Notes: generated by a model from the sequence alone, not told the origin. A stretch of DNA of 64,000 nucleotides from Anastrepha obliqua (GCF_027943255.1 NC_072897.1:17112044-17176043); one strand, 5' to 3'; counted from the stretch's first letter, positions 35,716-49,111 are shown. Numbers and translations are program-made.

Positions 35716-37195
35716 ATGGGTTATTTTTTAGCTATTATCTTTTTAAACAGTTGGTTTAAACAGCTGACGCCCATTTCGTGTTTTGTTTCACTGTCTCACA
35801 TCATCAGTTTGGTCTATAATTTAACCATGAATCGTCTTACAAACGAACCACGCTTGCAAATCATTGAATTTTATTATAAAAATGCATGTTCTGTTAAGAA
35901 AGTTTATCGCGCGCTTCTTCCATTTTATGGTCAGTTTAATCGACCCGTTGAAGTGTCTATTCGGGTTATTATGACTTAATTTAGAACCCAATTTACATTA
36001 TTGGACATCAAACCACCAACACGCTTACGTAGAGTGCGAACTGAAGAAAATATCGCAGCTGTATCGGCCAGTGCTAATGATGACCATCAATTATCGATTC
36101 GTCGCCGTTCGCAGCAATTGGGCCTCTGTTACTCAACAACGTGGGAAGATTTGCAAAAGGATTTAGGTGTGAAGCCTTTCACAGCTGGTGCAAGAATTGA
36201 AGCCGAACGACCTACCGAAACGCAGAATTTTTGCTGAATGGGCTCTTGGAAAGTTGGCCGAAGATCCACTTTTTTATCGAAAGCTTGTGTTCAGCGACGA
36301 AGCTCATTTTTGGATCAACGGGTACGTAAATAAGCAGAATTGTCGATTTTGGAGTGAAGATCAGCCAGAAGAATTGCAAGAGCTACCAATGTATTCAGAA
36401 TAGGTCACAGTTTGGTGCGATGGAGGTATCATTGGATGTACGTTCTTCAAAGATGCTGCGAATCGTAACGTAACTGTGAATGGTGAGCGATACCGTGAAA
36501 TGATATCCAACTTTTTTTTTGCCAAAAATGCAAGAGCTTGACTTGCATGACATGTGGTTTCAGCAAGACGGTGCCACATGCCACACAGCACGCGTAACAA
36601 TGGACTTGTTGAGAAGCGAGTTCGGTGAACACTTTATTTCACGTTCGGAACCTGTCAATTGGCCACCCATATCGTGCAAAATAACGCCTTTAGATTATTT
36701 TTTGTGGGACTATGTTAAAGCCGCCGTAGCCGAATGGGTTGGTGCGTGATTACCATTCAGAATTCACAGAGAGGTCGTTGGTTCGAGTCTCGGTGAAAGC
36801 AAAATTAATAAAAACATTTTTCTAATAGCGGACGCCCCTCGGCAGGCAATGGCAAACCTCCGAGTGTATTTGTGCCATGAAAAAGCTCCTCATAAAAATA
36901 TCTGCCGTTCGGAGTCGGCTTGAAACTGTAGGTCCCTCCATTTGTGGAACAACATCAAGACGCACACCACAAATAGGAGGAGGAGCTCGGCCAAACACCT
37001 AACAGAAGTGTACGCGCCAATTATTTTTTTTTTTTTTATTTTATGTTAAAGCTCATGTCTATTCAGACAAGCCTGTTTCAATTAACGCATTGGAAGAAAC
37101 ATTAAAGCATTTACATATATGTGAGATACCGGACGAAATAATGGAAAGAGTATGCCAAAATTGGACTAAGCGGATGGACCATTCGAAGCGCAATC
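35716..37195 (+). pseudogene. Mariner (DD41D type) transposase, unit 6, split by a SINE
   Basis: Class A copy, ATG at 35827, CKITPLD as in unit 1, SINE at 36722-37041, right end joined to LOA ORF1 at 37195/37196. SASAND replaces SASVND near 36073. Confidence 0.9.
36722..37041 (+). mobile_element. tRNA-headed SINE inside mariner, unit 6
   Basis: Same site, length (320 bp) and target duplications (36711-36721, 37042-37052) as unit 1, so it descends from one insertion spread by array duplication. Confidence 0.86.
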
Positions 37196-38589
37196 CTAAA
37201 AAACTTACGCCCCGGGGGTAGTCTCTAGTGGGGGTAAGGCGTCGGAATCGATGTGAAGGGCAGTGACCAAGGGGGACACCGAGGGAAAGTCGGAACCGAC
37301 TTTTTCCATTAATCCGGGGGTTAAAGGTAGGAACCCACCTTTGATAGGTAGCGGATCACAGACGGAACCATCTGCGACTCCTAGAGCAGTGGCGCTGGAT
37401 GGTGTAGCCAGCACCAGCAAAGGACTTTCCCCTAGCTTTCCGGGGACTTCGGGGGTATCTCTCCGTTAGGCCTAAACGGCAGCCAGGCCAGAGTAAGCGG
37501 TCCTTCTCTGACCTTCGTATGGCTACCAGGATCCTGGAGCGCTACGGTGGCCAGAATGACCCTCAGTTATCTGAGAAGCATTCCCAGACGCTCAAGTGGG
37601 CCAGGAAGGTGATCAGAGGAGGGCAGCGGAAAGGGAGTGTAAGCGAGTGCGCCACAATTGGACTCGGGAGTAAAAAGGCAACTCTCCTAGGAGGAGGATT
37701 TCTCCCAAGAAAAGAGACCCAAGATTGGTGCTGGCCCGCCAAAATCGTTTAGCGAAGTCGCTAAACAGGTGGGCTCCATCATTCTCGGGGTGATGGACAG
37801 CACTAGATAAGACGGGGCCATCTCTAGGGACGAGTGGAAGAGGGTAGCGTCCGCCATCTCCGCAGTATTCATGAAGGTAGTGAGGGAAAACCCTGGACCA
37901 CCCCCAAGCTGTGAAAGTGCCGGATGGCACTACGGTTCATACAAGAGAATCGTCTGCGCTGACGAACGGTCAGCCTCAATGTATAGGGCCGCAGTGGCCT
38001 TGGTGGGAGAGGTATGGGAGGGAGCCAAGCTGAAGGTTGTGGACAGAAGGGATCTGCCGGTGCGTCCACGAGCACGTGTCTGGCTCCCCTCCGAACCCTC
38101 TGCTTCGAAGGAGATGGAGGAAATCCTCCGCTATTGTAACCCCAAACTTCCCACGCACAACTGGAGGGTGGTTAAGGTGGAGAAGACTGAGGGATCCTAC
38201 CGGCAAGCGCTGATTCTGCTGAATGCAGAGTCACTCAGTCCTCTCAGTGAAGCAAAGGGGTCATCAACTATGGCTTTGAGAAGGTAGTCCTTAAGGTCTA
38301 CCAAACCGACGCCAGAGGAGATGCCTCTGCACATCCGGAAGTGCTGGGAGAAGCAAGGCCCACAGTAGAGGAAGCTCCTGTGGACATGGAAGTAGAATCC
38401 ATCACGTCGGAGGGTGACAATGCTGATGACACCAGCTCTTTACCGGGGTCCGTCATAAGCATCGGGTCATTCTTCGACAGGGCGGAGGAGGAGAGGCTCC
38501 TGGCCTCGGAGAGTGAGGACGCTGTCCTTGGGGTGATGGAGAGGATCTTAGACGCTGAATATTCTTCAGAAAAATCTTCAGCACTATAA
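37196..38589 (+). pseudogene. LOA-like ORF1, units 6/7, 5' part deleted
   Basis: Class A copy starting at the deletion join. The main frame is broken by loss of one T near 38261 (AAGGGGTCATC), giving 37871-38287 and 38341-38589. The shift falls inside the DUF4780-like region. Confidence 0.72.
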
Positions 38590-40163
38590 GGCAGCGTCCG
38601 CCAATCTACTTATCCATCTTGAGCAAGGTGGAGCTGATATAGTCCTGATCCAGGAGCTGTGGCTGAGCAGCAACGGCATTTTTGGGCTCAGGACGAAAAG
38701 CAACAAACTGGTGGCGTATAGCAGGACAGGTAGACCAAGATCCTGTATACTCATCAGGAGGGAACTTAACGCATTTATTTTGCCTAATTTCAGCAATGAA
38801 GACATTGTGACGGTGAGCCTGGAGGGCCCGGCTGGAAAGCTATGGCTGATGTCCGTCTATATGGCACATGACGACGAGGTGGAACCATCTCCGGCGCTGC
38901 TAAGGGAAACCCTGGCTGAAGCAAAACGCACCAATAACAGCTTTTTCTTGGAAGGAAAAACCGCCCTGGTGGACAACGGAGCTATCTGAGCTTAGGGCCT
39001 CATGCAGACGCCTTTTCCACAGGGCTAAAAGAATTAGGTCTCCCTCGGGATGGGAGCTATATAAAGCAGGGCTAGGAATATACAAGTCCGAAATTGGGCT
39101 AAAAGGACTCTTGGAGAAGCTTCTGCGAGAGCGTAGAGGGCTGCCATGAGTCCTCCAGGTTTAGACGAGTACTCACGAAGAGTTCCGCTCCCTTGGGGTA
39201 CTTAAGAGACGAATTGGGGCGTTGGGCAATGAGCGGCGAGAAGTCTCGCTTATTTTCCGATGAGCCCGGCACCTAGCAGCACCGGCCTGGATAGCATTTC
39301 AACTTGCATTGCGGACCGAGGCTGGTTGCTGGATAAGCGTCCCCTGGCTTGGGCCATTGACTCCTTTAGGACCTTCAAGTCGCCTGGTCCTGACGGCATC
39401 ATTCCTGCCCAACTCCAGAAATCTGTGGAAGTATCATGCCGTTCGTTGAGCCCCATCTATGCGAGCTGCGTAGCCAGGGGCTATATATCAAGATCATGAA
39501 GGGCCGTAAGAGTTGTCTTTATACCCAAGGCAGGCAAGAGCTCACATGTCTCCCCTAAGGACTTCAGGCCAATCAGTCTCTCATCTTTCTTACTGAAAAC
39601 CCTTGAGAGACTGATTGACCTGCACATATGAAGCGAAATTCCTCGGGGTCGGCTGGCGCATACTCAACATGCTTATTGCAAGGGTAGATGGGTGGAATCT
39701 GCCCTACATACAATCGTGGAAGAGATTGAAGTCTCTTTTTCAGAAGGAGTTTGTGGTAGGCGCCTTCCTCGACATTGAGAGGGCTTTTAACAACGTCCTC
39801 CCGGAGGCAATCACCAGGTCTCTAGGTAAACTAGGGGTCAGAACCGACCTTATAAGATTTATCCGCAAAATGCTTAGCGACAGAACTGTCGGGGCAGAGT
39901 GGGGCGGTATCTCCATCCATCGGCAGGTGAGTAGAGACACTCCGCAAGGTGGGGTTCTCTCACCATTCCTCTGGGTTGTTGTTTTAAATGACCTGTTGGA
40001 GGAGCTGGTGAAGGGGGGCTGCAGGGTAATTGCCTACGCGGATGACGTGGCACCAATTGTTAGAGGAAAATTTTTGGACACTCTGTACAACTTGATGCAG
40101 GGATATCTGAATGCAGTTGTTAGATGGGCAATGGATTCTGGCCTGTCGGTATGTAATTTTTAA
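38555..40163 (+). pseudogene. LOA-like ORF2, unit 7
   Basis: Codon 24 is sense, but the start ATG is changed to CTG at 38555. One extra G near 39645 restores a longer frame (39615-40163) that includes the RT core. Motif C is YADD, followed by VAPIV instead of VALIV. A GAG-GGG change near 39890 turns TVTAE into TVGAE. Confidence 0.85.
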
Positions 40164-40752
40164 CGATGTACTTAGGAAAAAATGTTTAGAAATTGTAGAA
40201 AAATTACTGACTAAACATTTCTCATAAAATTTTAAAATGTTTTAGTTTTTTTTTAATATGTAGCTTACATTTATTTGTGTACGGATAATTTTTCTGGCAA
40301 AGGTACATATTTTTTATTTGACTTCATAATGCGTACCACAGGATTTAGCATTTAAGAAAATCGCATCACCACTGTGGTCTTCCTTGAACACTACATATTT
40401 TCAACAAAAAACATCCGATCATTTATATTAAAAAATAGCATTTTTTTTAAATATGAAAATAACACCTCTTATTAAAAACCCCTATATTATCTTATTTGAA
40501 TGCTTGTATGTAGGTAAATATAAGTCAAAAATGTATAGATTTTGTAAGATAATAAAGAATTGTAAACAAACAAACAAAATAAAGTTAATGTTTTTAATAT
40601 TAAGAACGGGGCTCAGCCGAAATATTTGAGTGATAATTGTAGATAGTGTAACGACACACACACTTATTTAACAAGAGATAGGGAGAATTTTAAACTTCCT
40701 TTTTGTTAAACGGAAAATTTTAAACAAGACCTGATTTACATAGGATTAAAAA

Positions 40753-40893
40753 CTTAGAATTAATGATACAACGCTAGTGACCAATAATTTGCAGGATCTC
40801 CAAAAAATTGTAAGCAAAGTGGAAAAATGCAGCAAATCCTTCGGGCTAAATATTGTTATCAAAACACGAATGCGCCTTGACACCAGATGGTGA
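40753..40893 (+). pseudogene. RT motif C-D fragment, unit 7
   Basis: Same frame as unit 1 with GLNIVIK; no private change noticed. Confidence 0.6.
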
Positions 40894-41381
40894 GCACATA
40901 TAGGAAAACCAAAAACTTTTTAAAAGGCGACTGAAAAAAACAAAACACAAAAAAAATGCAATTTCGCTCAATAAAATGAAGATGAGAAGGTTTATGCTGA
41001 AAATTATTTGGTTAGGGTTGCCGAAGGACATTTTTAAGCTAAAACAAAACTTAAACAATAAACCTGAGAAGCAAAAAAAAATCCGATTGGCCACTTCCCC
41101 CCTGATGGGGCTGGTATACACCAAAAACAACAACAGTTGCAGGACCAATCATAAGAAAACACTCCAAAAAACACGCATTTGCGGCAAAATTTGCAACAAG
41201 TATTAGAACAAACAAATGTTACAACAAATTGCACAACAGAAGCAACAACAGTCGAGCCCAATACCTCTGCCAAATACATGGAGCACCCAATGCCTTACTT
41301 TCACGTCTAACTCAATCCCAAACTCCCATATAGCCCGAAATAACACAAAGCCAAGCATACCGAAGCAGATTCAGTAGCTAA

Positions 41382-41719
41382 AGCAAACTGCTGTCTGCCA
41401 CTGACTCCTGTATATGGAAAGCAACCAAAAATGTAAAAAGGTTAATACTAGCACAATCAGTTATTAAAACAGATCTCGATAAGACAAACACATGTGCTCG
41501 ACACTTAACCCGAGTGTTCTGCCGCCACGAAGTCGAACCCTCGCCAAGCTATGTTCAATAAGTAAAAAGATATCTTAAAACACACGCACCAGATGGACCC
41601 ACCCATATAAAAATTCTCGAAAAATAAATTAAAGAAGTGATAAAAAAACTTAAAAAAAGAAGGCCCCAGCATATGACCTCATAACAGGAGAAGTACTGAA
41701 ACTGCAGGACTCACTTTCC
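41382..41719 (+). pseudogene. Jockey-clade linker-RT0 fragment, unit 7
   Basis: Shares SYVQ (GTT) with unit 1 where other units read SYAQ. The motif B-C partner is deleted in this class A unit. Confidence 0.66.
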
Positions 41720-41749
41720 TTACGTAAATATATATATATATCTATTATA

Positions 41750-43229
41750 ATGGGTTATTTTTTAGCTATTATCTTTTTAAACAGTTGGTTTAAACAGCTG
41801 ACGCCCATTTCGTGTTTTGTTTCACTGTCTCACATCATCAGTTTGGTCTATTATTTAACCATGAATCGTCTTACAAACGAACCACGCTTGCAAATCATTG
41901 AATTTTATTATAAAAATGCATGTTCTGTTAAGAAAGTTTATCGCGCGCTTCTTCCATTTTATGGTCAGTTTAATCGACCCGTTGAAGTGTCTATTCGGGT
42001 TATTATGACTTAATTTAGAACCCAATTTACATTATTGGACATCAAACCACCAACACGCTTACGTAGAGTGCGAACTGAAGAAAATATCGCAGCTGTATCG
42101 GCCAGTGTTAATGATGACCATCAATTATCGATTCGTCGCCGTTCGCAGCAATTGGGCCTCTGTTACTCAACAACGTGGGAAGATTTGCAAAAGGATTTAG
42201 GTGTGAAGCCTTTCACAGCTGGTGCAAGAATTGAAGCCGAACGACCTACCGAAACGCAGAATTTTTGCTGAATGGGCTCTTGGAAAGTTGGCCGAAGATC
42301 CACTTTTTTATCGAAAGCTTGTGTTCAGCGACGAAGCTCATTTTTGGATCAACGGGTACGTAAATAAGCAGAATTGTCGATTTTGGAGTGAAGATCAGCC
42401 AGAAGAATTGCAAGAGCTACCAATGTATTCAGAATAGGTCACAGTTTGGTGCGATGGAGGTATCATTGGATGTACGTTCTTCAAAGATGCTGCGAATCGT
42501 AACGTAACTGTGAATGGTGAGCGATACCGTGAAATGATATCCAACTTTTTTTTTGCCAAAAATGCAAGAGCTTGACTTGTATGACATGTGGTTTCAGCAA
42601 GACGGTGCCACATGCCACACAGCACGCGTAACAATGGACTTGTTGAGAAGCGAGTTCGGTGAACACTTTATTTCACGTTCGGAACCTGTCAATTGGCCAC
42701 CCATATCGTGCGATATAACGCCTTTAGATTATTTTTTGTGGGACTATGTTAAAGCCGCCGTAGCCGAATGGGTTGGTGCGTGATTACCATTCAGAATTCA
42801 CAGAGAGGTCGTTGGTTCGAGTCTCGGTGAAAGCAAAATTAATAAAAACATTTTTCTAATAGCGGACGCCCCTCGGCAGGCAATGGCAAACCTCCGAGTG
42901 TATTTGTGCCATGAAAAAGCTCCTCATAAAAATATCTGCCGTTCGGAGTCGGCTTGAAACTGTAGGTCCCTCCATTTGTGGAACAACATCAAGACGCACA
43001 CCACAAATAGGAGGAGGAGCTCGGCCAAACACCTAACAGAAGTGTACGCGCCAATTATTTTTTTTTTTTTTATTTTATGTTAAAGCTCATGTCTATTCAG
43101 ACAAGCCTGTTTCAATTAACGCATTGGAAGAAACATTAAAGCATTTACATATATGTGAGATACCGGACGAAATAATGGAAAGAGTATGCCAAAATTGGAC
43201 TAAGCGGATGGACCATTCGAAGCGCAATC
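41750..43229 (+). pseudogene. Mariner (DD41D type) transposase, unit 7, split by a SINE
   Basis: Class A copy, ATG at 41861, but CDITPLD (normal Asp) rather than CKITPLD, and DLYDMW for DLHDMW near 42578. SINE at 42756-43075. Confidence 0.9.
42756..43075 (+). mobile_element. tRNA-headed SINE inside mariner, unit 7
   Basis: Same insertion again, with target duplications at 42745-42755 and 43076-43086. Confidence 0.86.
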
Positions 43230-44623
43230 CTAAAAAACTTACGCCCCGGGGGTAGTCTCTAGTGGGGGTAAGGCGTCGGAATCGATGTGAAGGGCAGTGA
43301 CCAAGGGGGACACCGAGGGAAAGTCGGAACCGACTTTTTCCATTAATCCGGGGGTTAAAGGTAGGAACCCACCTTTGATAGGTAGCGGATCACAGACGGA
43401 ACCATCTGCGACTCCTAGAGCAGTGGCGCTGGATGGTGTAGCCAGCACCAGCAAAGGACTTTCCCCTAGCTTTCCGGGGACTTCGGGGGTATCTCTCCGT
43501 TAGGCCTAAACGGCAGCCAGGCCAGAGTAAGCGGTCCTTCTCTGACCTTCGTATGGCTACCAGGATCCTGGAGCGCTACGGTGGCCAGAATGACCCTCAG
43601 TTATCTGAGAAGCATTCCCAGACGCTCAAGTGGGCCAGGAAGGTGATCAGAGGAGGGCAGCGGAAAGGGAGTGTAAGCGAGTGCGCCACAATTGGACTCC
43701 GGAGTAAAAAGGCAACTCTCCTAGGAGGAGGATTTCTCCCAAGAAAAGAGACCCAAGATTGGTGGTGGCCCGCCAAAATCGTTTAGCGAAGTCGCTAAAC
43801 AGGCGGGCTCCATCATTCTCGGGGTGGTGGACAGCAGTAGATAAGACGGGGCCATCTCTAGGGACGAGTGGAAGAGGGTAGCGTCCGCCATCTCCGCAGT
43901 ATTCATGAAGGTAGTGAGGGAAAACCCTGGACCACCCCCAAGCTGTGAAAGTGCCGGATGGCACTACGGTTCATACAAGAGAATCGTCTGCGCTGACGAA
44001 CGGTCAGCCTCAATGTATAGGGCGGCAGTGGCCTTGGTGGGAGAGGTATGGGAGGGAGCCAAGCTGAAGGTTGTGGACAGAAGGGATCTGCCGGTGCGTC
44101 CGCGAGCACGTGTCTGGCTCCCCTCCGAACCCTCTGCTTCGAAGGAGATGGAGGAAATCCTCCGCTATTGTAACCCCAAACTTCCCACGCACAACTGGAG
44201 GGTGGTTAAGGTGGAGAAGACTGAGGGATCCTACCGGCAAGCGCTGATTCTGCTGAATGCAGAGTCACTCAGTCCTCTCAGTGAAGCAAAGGGGTCATCA
44301 ACTATGGCTTTGAGAAGGTAGTCCTTAAGGTCTACCAAACCGACGCCAGAGGAGATGCCTCTGCACATCCGGAAGTGCTGGGAGAAGCAAGGCCCACAGT
44401 AGAGGAAGCTCCTGTGGACATGGAAGTAGAATCCATCACGTCGGAGGGTGACAATGCTGATGACACCAGCTCTTTACCGGGGTCCGTCATAAGCATCGGG
44501 TCATTCTTCGACAGGGCGGAGGAGGAGAGGCTCCTGGCCTCGGAGAGTGAGGACGCTGTCCTTGGGGTGATGGAGAGGATCTTAGACGATGAATATTCTT
44601 CAGAAAAATCTTCAGCACTATAA
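43230..44623 (+). pseudogene. LOA-like ORF1, units 7/8, 5' part deleted
   Basis: Same class A start and same one-base loss as the previous copy (frames 43905-44321 and 44375-44623). TAA at the usual place near 43841. Confidence 0.72.
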
Positions 44624-46197
44624 GGCAGCGTCCGCCAATCTACTTATCCATCTTGAGCAAGGTGGAGCTGATATAGTCCTGATCCAGGAGCTGTGGCTGA
44701 GCAGCAACGGCATTTTTGGGCTCAGGACGAAAAGCAACAAACTGGTGGCGTATAGCAGGACAGGTAGACCAAGATCCTGTATACTCATCAGGAGGGAACT
44801 TAACGCATTTATTTTGCCTAATTTCAGCAATGAAGACATTGTGACGGTGAGCCTGGAGGGCCCGGCTGGAAAGCTATGGCTGATGTCCGTCTATATGGCA
44901 CATGACGACGAGGTGGAACCATCTCCGGCGCTGCTAAGGGAAACCCTGGCTGAAGCAAAACGCACCAATAACAGCTTTTTCTTGGAAGGAAAAACCGCCC
45001 TGGTGGACAACGGAACTATCTGAGCTTAGGGCCTCATGCAGACGCCTTTTCCACAGGGCTAAAAGAATTAGGTCTCCCTCGGGATGGGAGCTGTATAAAG
45101 CAGGGCTAGGAATATACAAGTCCGAAATTGGGCTAAAAGGACTCTTGGAGAAGCTTCTGCGAGAGCGTAGAGGGCTGCCATGAGTCCTCCAGGTTTAGAC
45201 GAGTACTCACGAAGAGTTCCGCTCCCTTGGGGTACTTAAGAGACGAATTGGGGCGTTGGGCAATGAGCGGCGAGAAGTCTCGCTTATTTTCCGATGAGCC
45301 CGGCACCTAGCAGCACCGGCCGGGATAGCATTTCAACTTGCATTGCGGACCGAGGCTGGTTGCTGGATAAGCGTCGCCTGGCTTGGGCCATTGACTTCTT
45401 TAGGACCTTCAAGTCGCCTGGTCCTGACGGCATCATTCCTGCCCAACTCCAGAAATCTGTGGAAGTATCATGCCGTTCGTTGAGCACCATCTATGCGAGC
45501 TGCGTAGCCAGGGGCTATATACCAAGATCATGAAGGGCCGTAAGAGTTGTCTTTATACCCAAGGCAGGCAAGAGCTCACATGTCTCCCCTAAGGACTTCA
45601 GGCCAATCAGTCTCTCATCTTTCTTACTGAAAACCCTTGAGAGACTGATTGACCTGCACATATGAAGCGAAATTCCTCGGGGTCGGCTGGCGCATACTCA
45701 ACATGCTTATTGCAAGGGTAGATGGGTGGAATCTGCCCTACATACAATCGTGGAAGAGATTGAAGTCTCTTTTTCAGAAGGAGTTTGTGGTAGGCGCCTT
45801 CCTCGACATTGAGAGGGCTTTTAACAACGTCCTCCCGGAGGCAATCACCAGGTCTCTAGGTAAACTAGGGGTCAGAACCGACCTTATAAGATTTATCCGC
45901 AAAATGCTTAGCGACAGAACTGTCACGGCAGAGTGGGGCGGTATCTCCATCCATCGGCAGGTGAGTAGAGACACTCCGCAAGGTGGGGTTCTCTCACCAT
46001 TCCTCTGGGTTGTTGTTTTAAATGACCTGTTGGAGGAGCTGGTGAAGGTGGGCTGCAGGGTAATTGCCTACGCGGATGACGTGGCACTAATTGTTAGAGG
46101 AAAATTTTTGGACACTCTGTACAACTTGATGCAGGGATATCTGAATGCAGTTGTTAGATGGGCAATGGATTCTGGCCTGTCGGTATGTAATTTTTAA
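44589..46197 (+). pseudogene. LOA-like ORF2, unit 8 (one of the best-preserved starts)
   Basis: The ATG and codon 24 are intact, so the endonuclease N-terminus reads as 144 codons (44589-45023) with LIQELWL and SVYMAHDDE. The start lies 35 nt inside the end of ORF1, in a different frame. Motif C is YADD; ELVKVGC replaces ELVKGGC. The endonuclease deletion, the TGA between RT fingers and the 3' truncation are still present, so no working protein is expected. Confidence 0.87.
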
Positions 46198-46786
46198 CGA
46201 TGTACTTAGGAAAAAATGTTTAGAAATTGTAGAAAAATTACTGACTAAACATTTCTCATAAAATTTTAAAATGTTTTAGTTTTTTTTTAATATGTAGCTT
46301 ACATTTATTTGTGTACGGATAATTTTTCTGGCAAGGGTACATATTTTTTATTTGACTTCATAATGCGTACCACAGGATTTAGCATTTAAGAAAATCGCAT
46401 CACCACTGTGGTCTTCCTTGAACACTACATATTTTCAACAAAAAACATCCGATCATTTATATTAAAAAATAGCATTTTTTTTAAATATGAAAATAACACC
46501 TCTTATTAAAAACCCCTATATTATCTTATTTGAATGCTTGTATGTAGGTAAATATAAGTCAAAAATGTATAGATTTTGTAAGATAATAAAGAATTGTAAA
46601 CAAACAAACAAAATAAAGTTAATGTTTTTAATATTAAGAACGGGGCTCAGCCGAAATATTTGAGTGATAATTGTAGATAGTGTAACGACACACACACTTA
46701 TTTAACAAGAGATAGGGAGAATTTTAAACTTCCTTTTTGTTAAACGGAAAATTTTAAACAAGACCTGATTTACATAGGATTAAAAA

Positions 46787-46927
46787 CTTAGAATTAATGA
46801 TACAACGCTAGTGACCAATAATTTGCAGGATCTCCAAAAAATTGTAAGCAAAGTGGAAAAATGCAGCAAATCCTTCGGGCTAAATATTGATATCAAAACA
46901 CGAATGCGCCTTGACACCAGATGGTGA
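46787..46927 (+). pseudogene. RT motif C-D fragment, unit 8
   Basis: Reads GLNIDIK where units 1-7 read GLNIVIK; this state marks class C. Confidence 0.6.
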
Positions 46928-47414
46928 GCACATATAGGAAAACCAAAAACTTTTTAAAAGGCGACTGAAAAAAACAAAACACAAAAAAAATGCAATTTCG
47001 CTCAATAAAATGAAGATGAGAAGGTTTATGCTGAAAATTATTTGGTTAGGGTTGCCGAAGGACATTTTTAAGCTAAAACAAAACTTAAACAATAAACCTG
47101 AGAAGCAAAAAAAAATCCGATTGGCCACTTCCCCCTGATGGGGCTGGTATACACCAAAAACAACAACAGTTGCAGGACCAATCATAAGAAAACACTCCAA
47201 AAAACACGCATTTGCGGCAAAATTTGCATCAAGTATTAGAACAAACAAATGTTACAACAAATTGCACAACAGAAGCAACAACAGTCGAGCCCAATACCTC
47301 TGCCAAATACATGGAGCACCCAATGCCTTACTTTCACGTCTAACTCAATCCCAAACTCCCATATAGCCCGAAATAACACAAAGCCAAGCATACCGAAGCA
47401 GATTCAGTAGCTAA

Positions 47415-47752
47415 AGCAAACTGCTGTCTGCCACTGACTCCTGTCTATGGAAAGCAACCAAAAATGTAAAAAGGTTAATACTAGCACAATCAGTTATTAA
47501 AACAGATCTCGATAAGACAAACACATGTGCTCGACACTTAACCCGAGTGTTCTGCCGCCACGAAGTCGAACCCTCGCCAAGCTATGCTCAATAAGTAAAA
47601 AGATATCTTAAAACACACGCACCAGATGGACCCACCCATATAAAAATTCTCGAAAAATAAATTAAAGAAGTGATAAAAAAACTTAAAAAAAGAAGGCCCC
47701 AGCATATGACCTCATAACAGGAGAAGTACTGAAACTGCAGGACTCACTTTCC
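47415..47752 (+). pseudogene. Jockey-clade linker-RT0 fragment, unit 8
   Basis: Reads CLWKATK without the 15-bp stretch. Partner piece at 48580-48810. Confidence 0.68.
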
Positions 47753-47786
47753 TCATGTAAATATATATATAGATATATCTATTATA

Positions 47787-48563
47787 ATGAGTTATTTTTT
47801 AGCTATTATCTTTTTAAACAGTTGGTTTAAACAGCTGACGCCCATTTCGTGTTTTGTTTCACTGTCTAACATCATCAGTTTGGTCTATAATTTAACCATG
47901 AATCGTCTTACAAACGAACCACGCTTGCAAATCATTGAATTTTATTATAAAAATGCATGTTCTGTTAAGAAAGTTTATCGCGCGCTTCTTCCATTTTATG
48001 GTCAGTTTAATCGACCCGCTGAAGCGGCTATTCGGGTTATTATGACTTAATTTAGGTCACAGTTTGGTGCGATGGAGGTTTGGTGCGATGTAGGTATCAT
48101 TGGATGTACGTTCTTCAAAGATGCTGCGAATCGTAGCGTAACTGTGAATGGTGAGCGATACCGTGAAATGATATCCAACTTTTTTTTTGCCAAAAATGCA
48201 AGAGCTTGACTTGCATGACATGTGGTTTCAGCAAGACAGTGCCACATGCCACACAGCACGCGTAACAATGGACTTGTTGAGAAGCGAGTTCGGTGAACAC
48301 TTTATTTCACGTTCGGAACCTGTCAATTGGCCACCCATATCGTGCAATATAACGCCTTTAGATTATTTTTTGTGGGACTATGTTAAAGCTCATGTCTATT
48401 CAGACAAGCCTGCTTCAATTAACGCATTGGAAGACAACATTAAAGCATTTACATATATGTGAGATACCGGACGAAATATTGGAAAGAGTATGCCAAAATT
48501 GGACTAAGCGGATGGACCATTCGAAGCGGAATCGCGGTCAACATTTGCATGAAATAATCTTTT
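47787..48563 (+). pseudogene. Mariner (DD41D type) transposase, unit 8, internally deleted
   Basis: ATG at 47898. After the TAA at 48048 the copy jumps over 419 bp relative to unit 1 (3662-4080), removing the second DNA-binding block and the first catalytic Asp. A TAG shared by both edges is left at the join. A 16-bp tandem duplication follows (about 48063-48094). FQQDSATCH replaces FQQDGATCH, a class C mark. Confidence 0.88.
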
Positions 48564-48579
48564 CAAACAAGGCGAAGAA

Positions 48580-48810
48580 CAGTTTAAACTAAATGAAAGT
48601 TCAGCTGGTGCATTCCAAGGGAGCATTATGGGGGGTATACTTGCTATACACATACTCGTACGATCTACCAGCTTCTGAGGAAACAATAAATGGATCGCTT
48701 GCGAATGACATCGCCGTACTCGCAATTGAGTCCCACCTCCAAGTGGTCTTCCAAAAACTCATTGGTTGAAATAGTGGCGCATTAAACCAAACGAGAGGGG
48801 TGTGGGGCAG
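48580..48810 (+). pseudogene. Jockey-clade RT motif B-C fragment, unit 8
   Basis: Same fragment; only one copy of the 12-bp AAGGCGAAGAAC, as in units 9-10. Confidence 0.7.
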
Positions 48811-49111
48811 ATCGCCTCCACGTGGAGCACCCTGGGTAGCGCTAAATGACTTGCGGATTTGGACAAATTCTTTTTATATTACTTTTTCGACTTTTTCTGA
48901 CCCCTGTGCTGGTAGTCTCGGCATTCTGTAACCTGAATAGGCTGAGGTAAAACTCAGCAGAAATGGCTGATGGGCTAATGACGTGACTGCCCCCGTCCCG
49001 TTAAAAGCCTGGCAGGCCTCGGAGTACGTTCCAAATCCGTAGACATTGGGTTGGCGGTGTAGGTGCGATTGAGACGACTCCCGTCTTTGTGTCCGGTCTG
49101 GCTCTGAACGC

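Larger units (their letters stand above)
32326..38357 (+). repeat. Unit 6 (class A, 6032 bp)
   Basis: Class A: SINE at 36722-37041 and the deletion junction at 37195/37196. The LOA half matches units 1-3 (YADN, same TAA in ORF2), while its mariner half matches units 1 and 7. AT-rich gaps 34131-34719 and 34861-35347 hold nothing recognised. Confidence 0.95.
38358..44391 (+). repeat. Unit 7 (class A, 6034 bp)
   Basis: Class A: SINE at 42756-43075 and deletion junction at 43229/43230, but with YADD in RT motif C, so it is recombinant relative to units 1 and 6. AT-rich gaps 40164-40752 and 40894-41381 hold nothing recognised. Confidence 0.95.
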
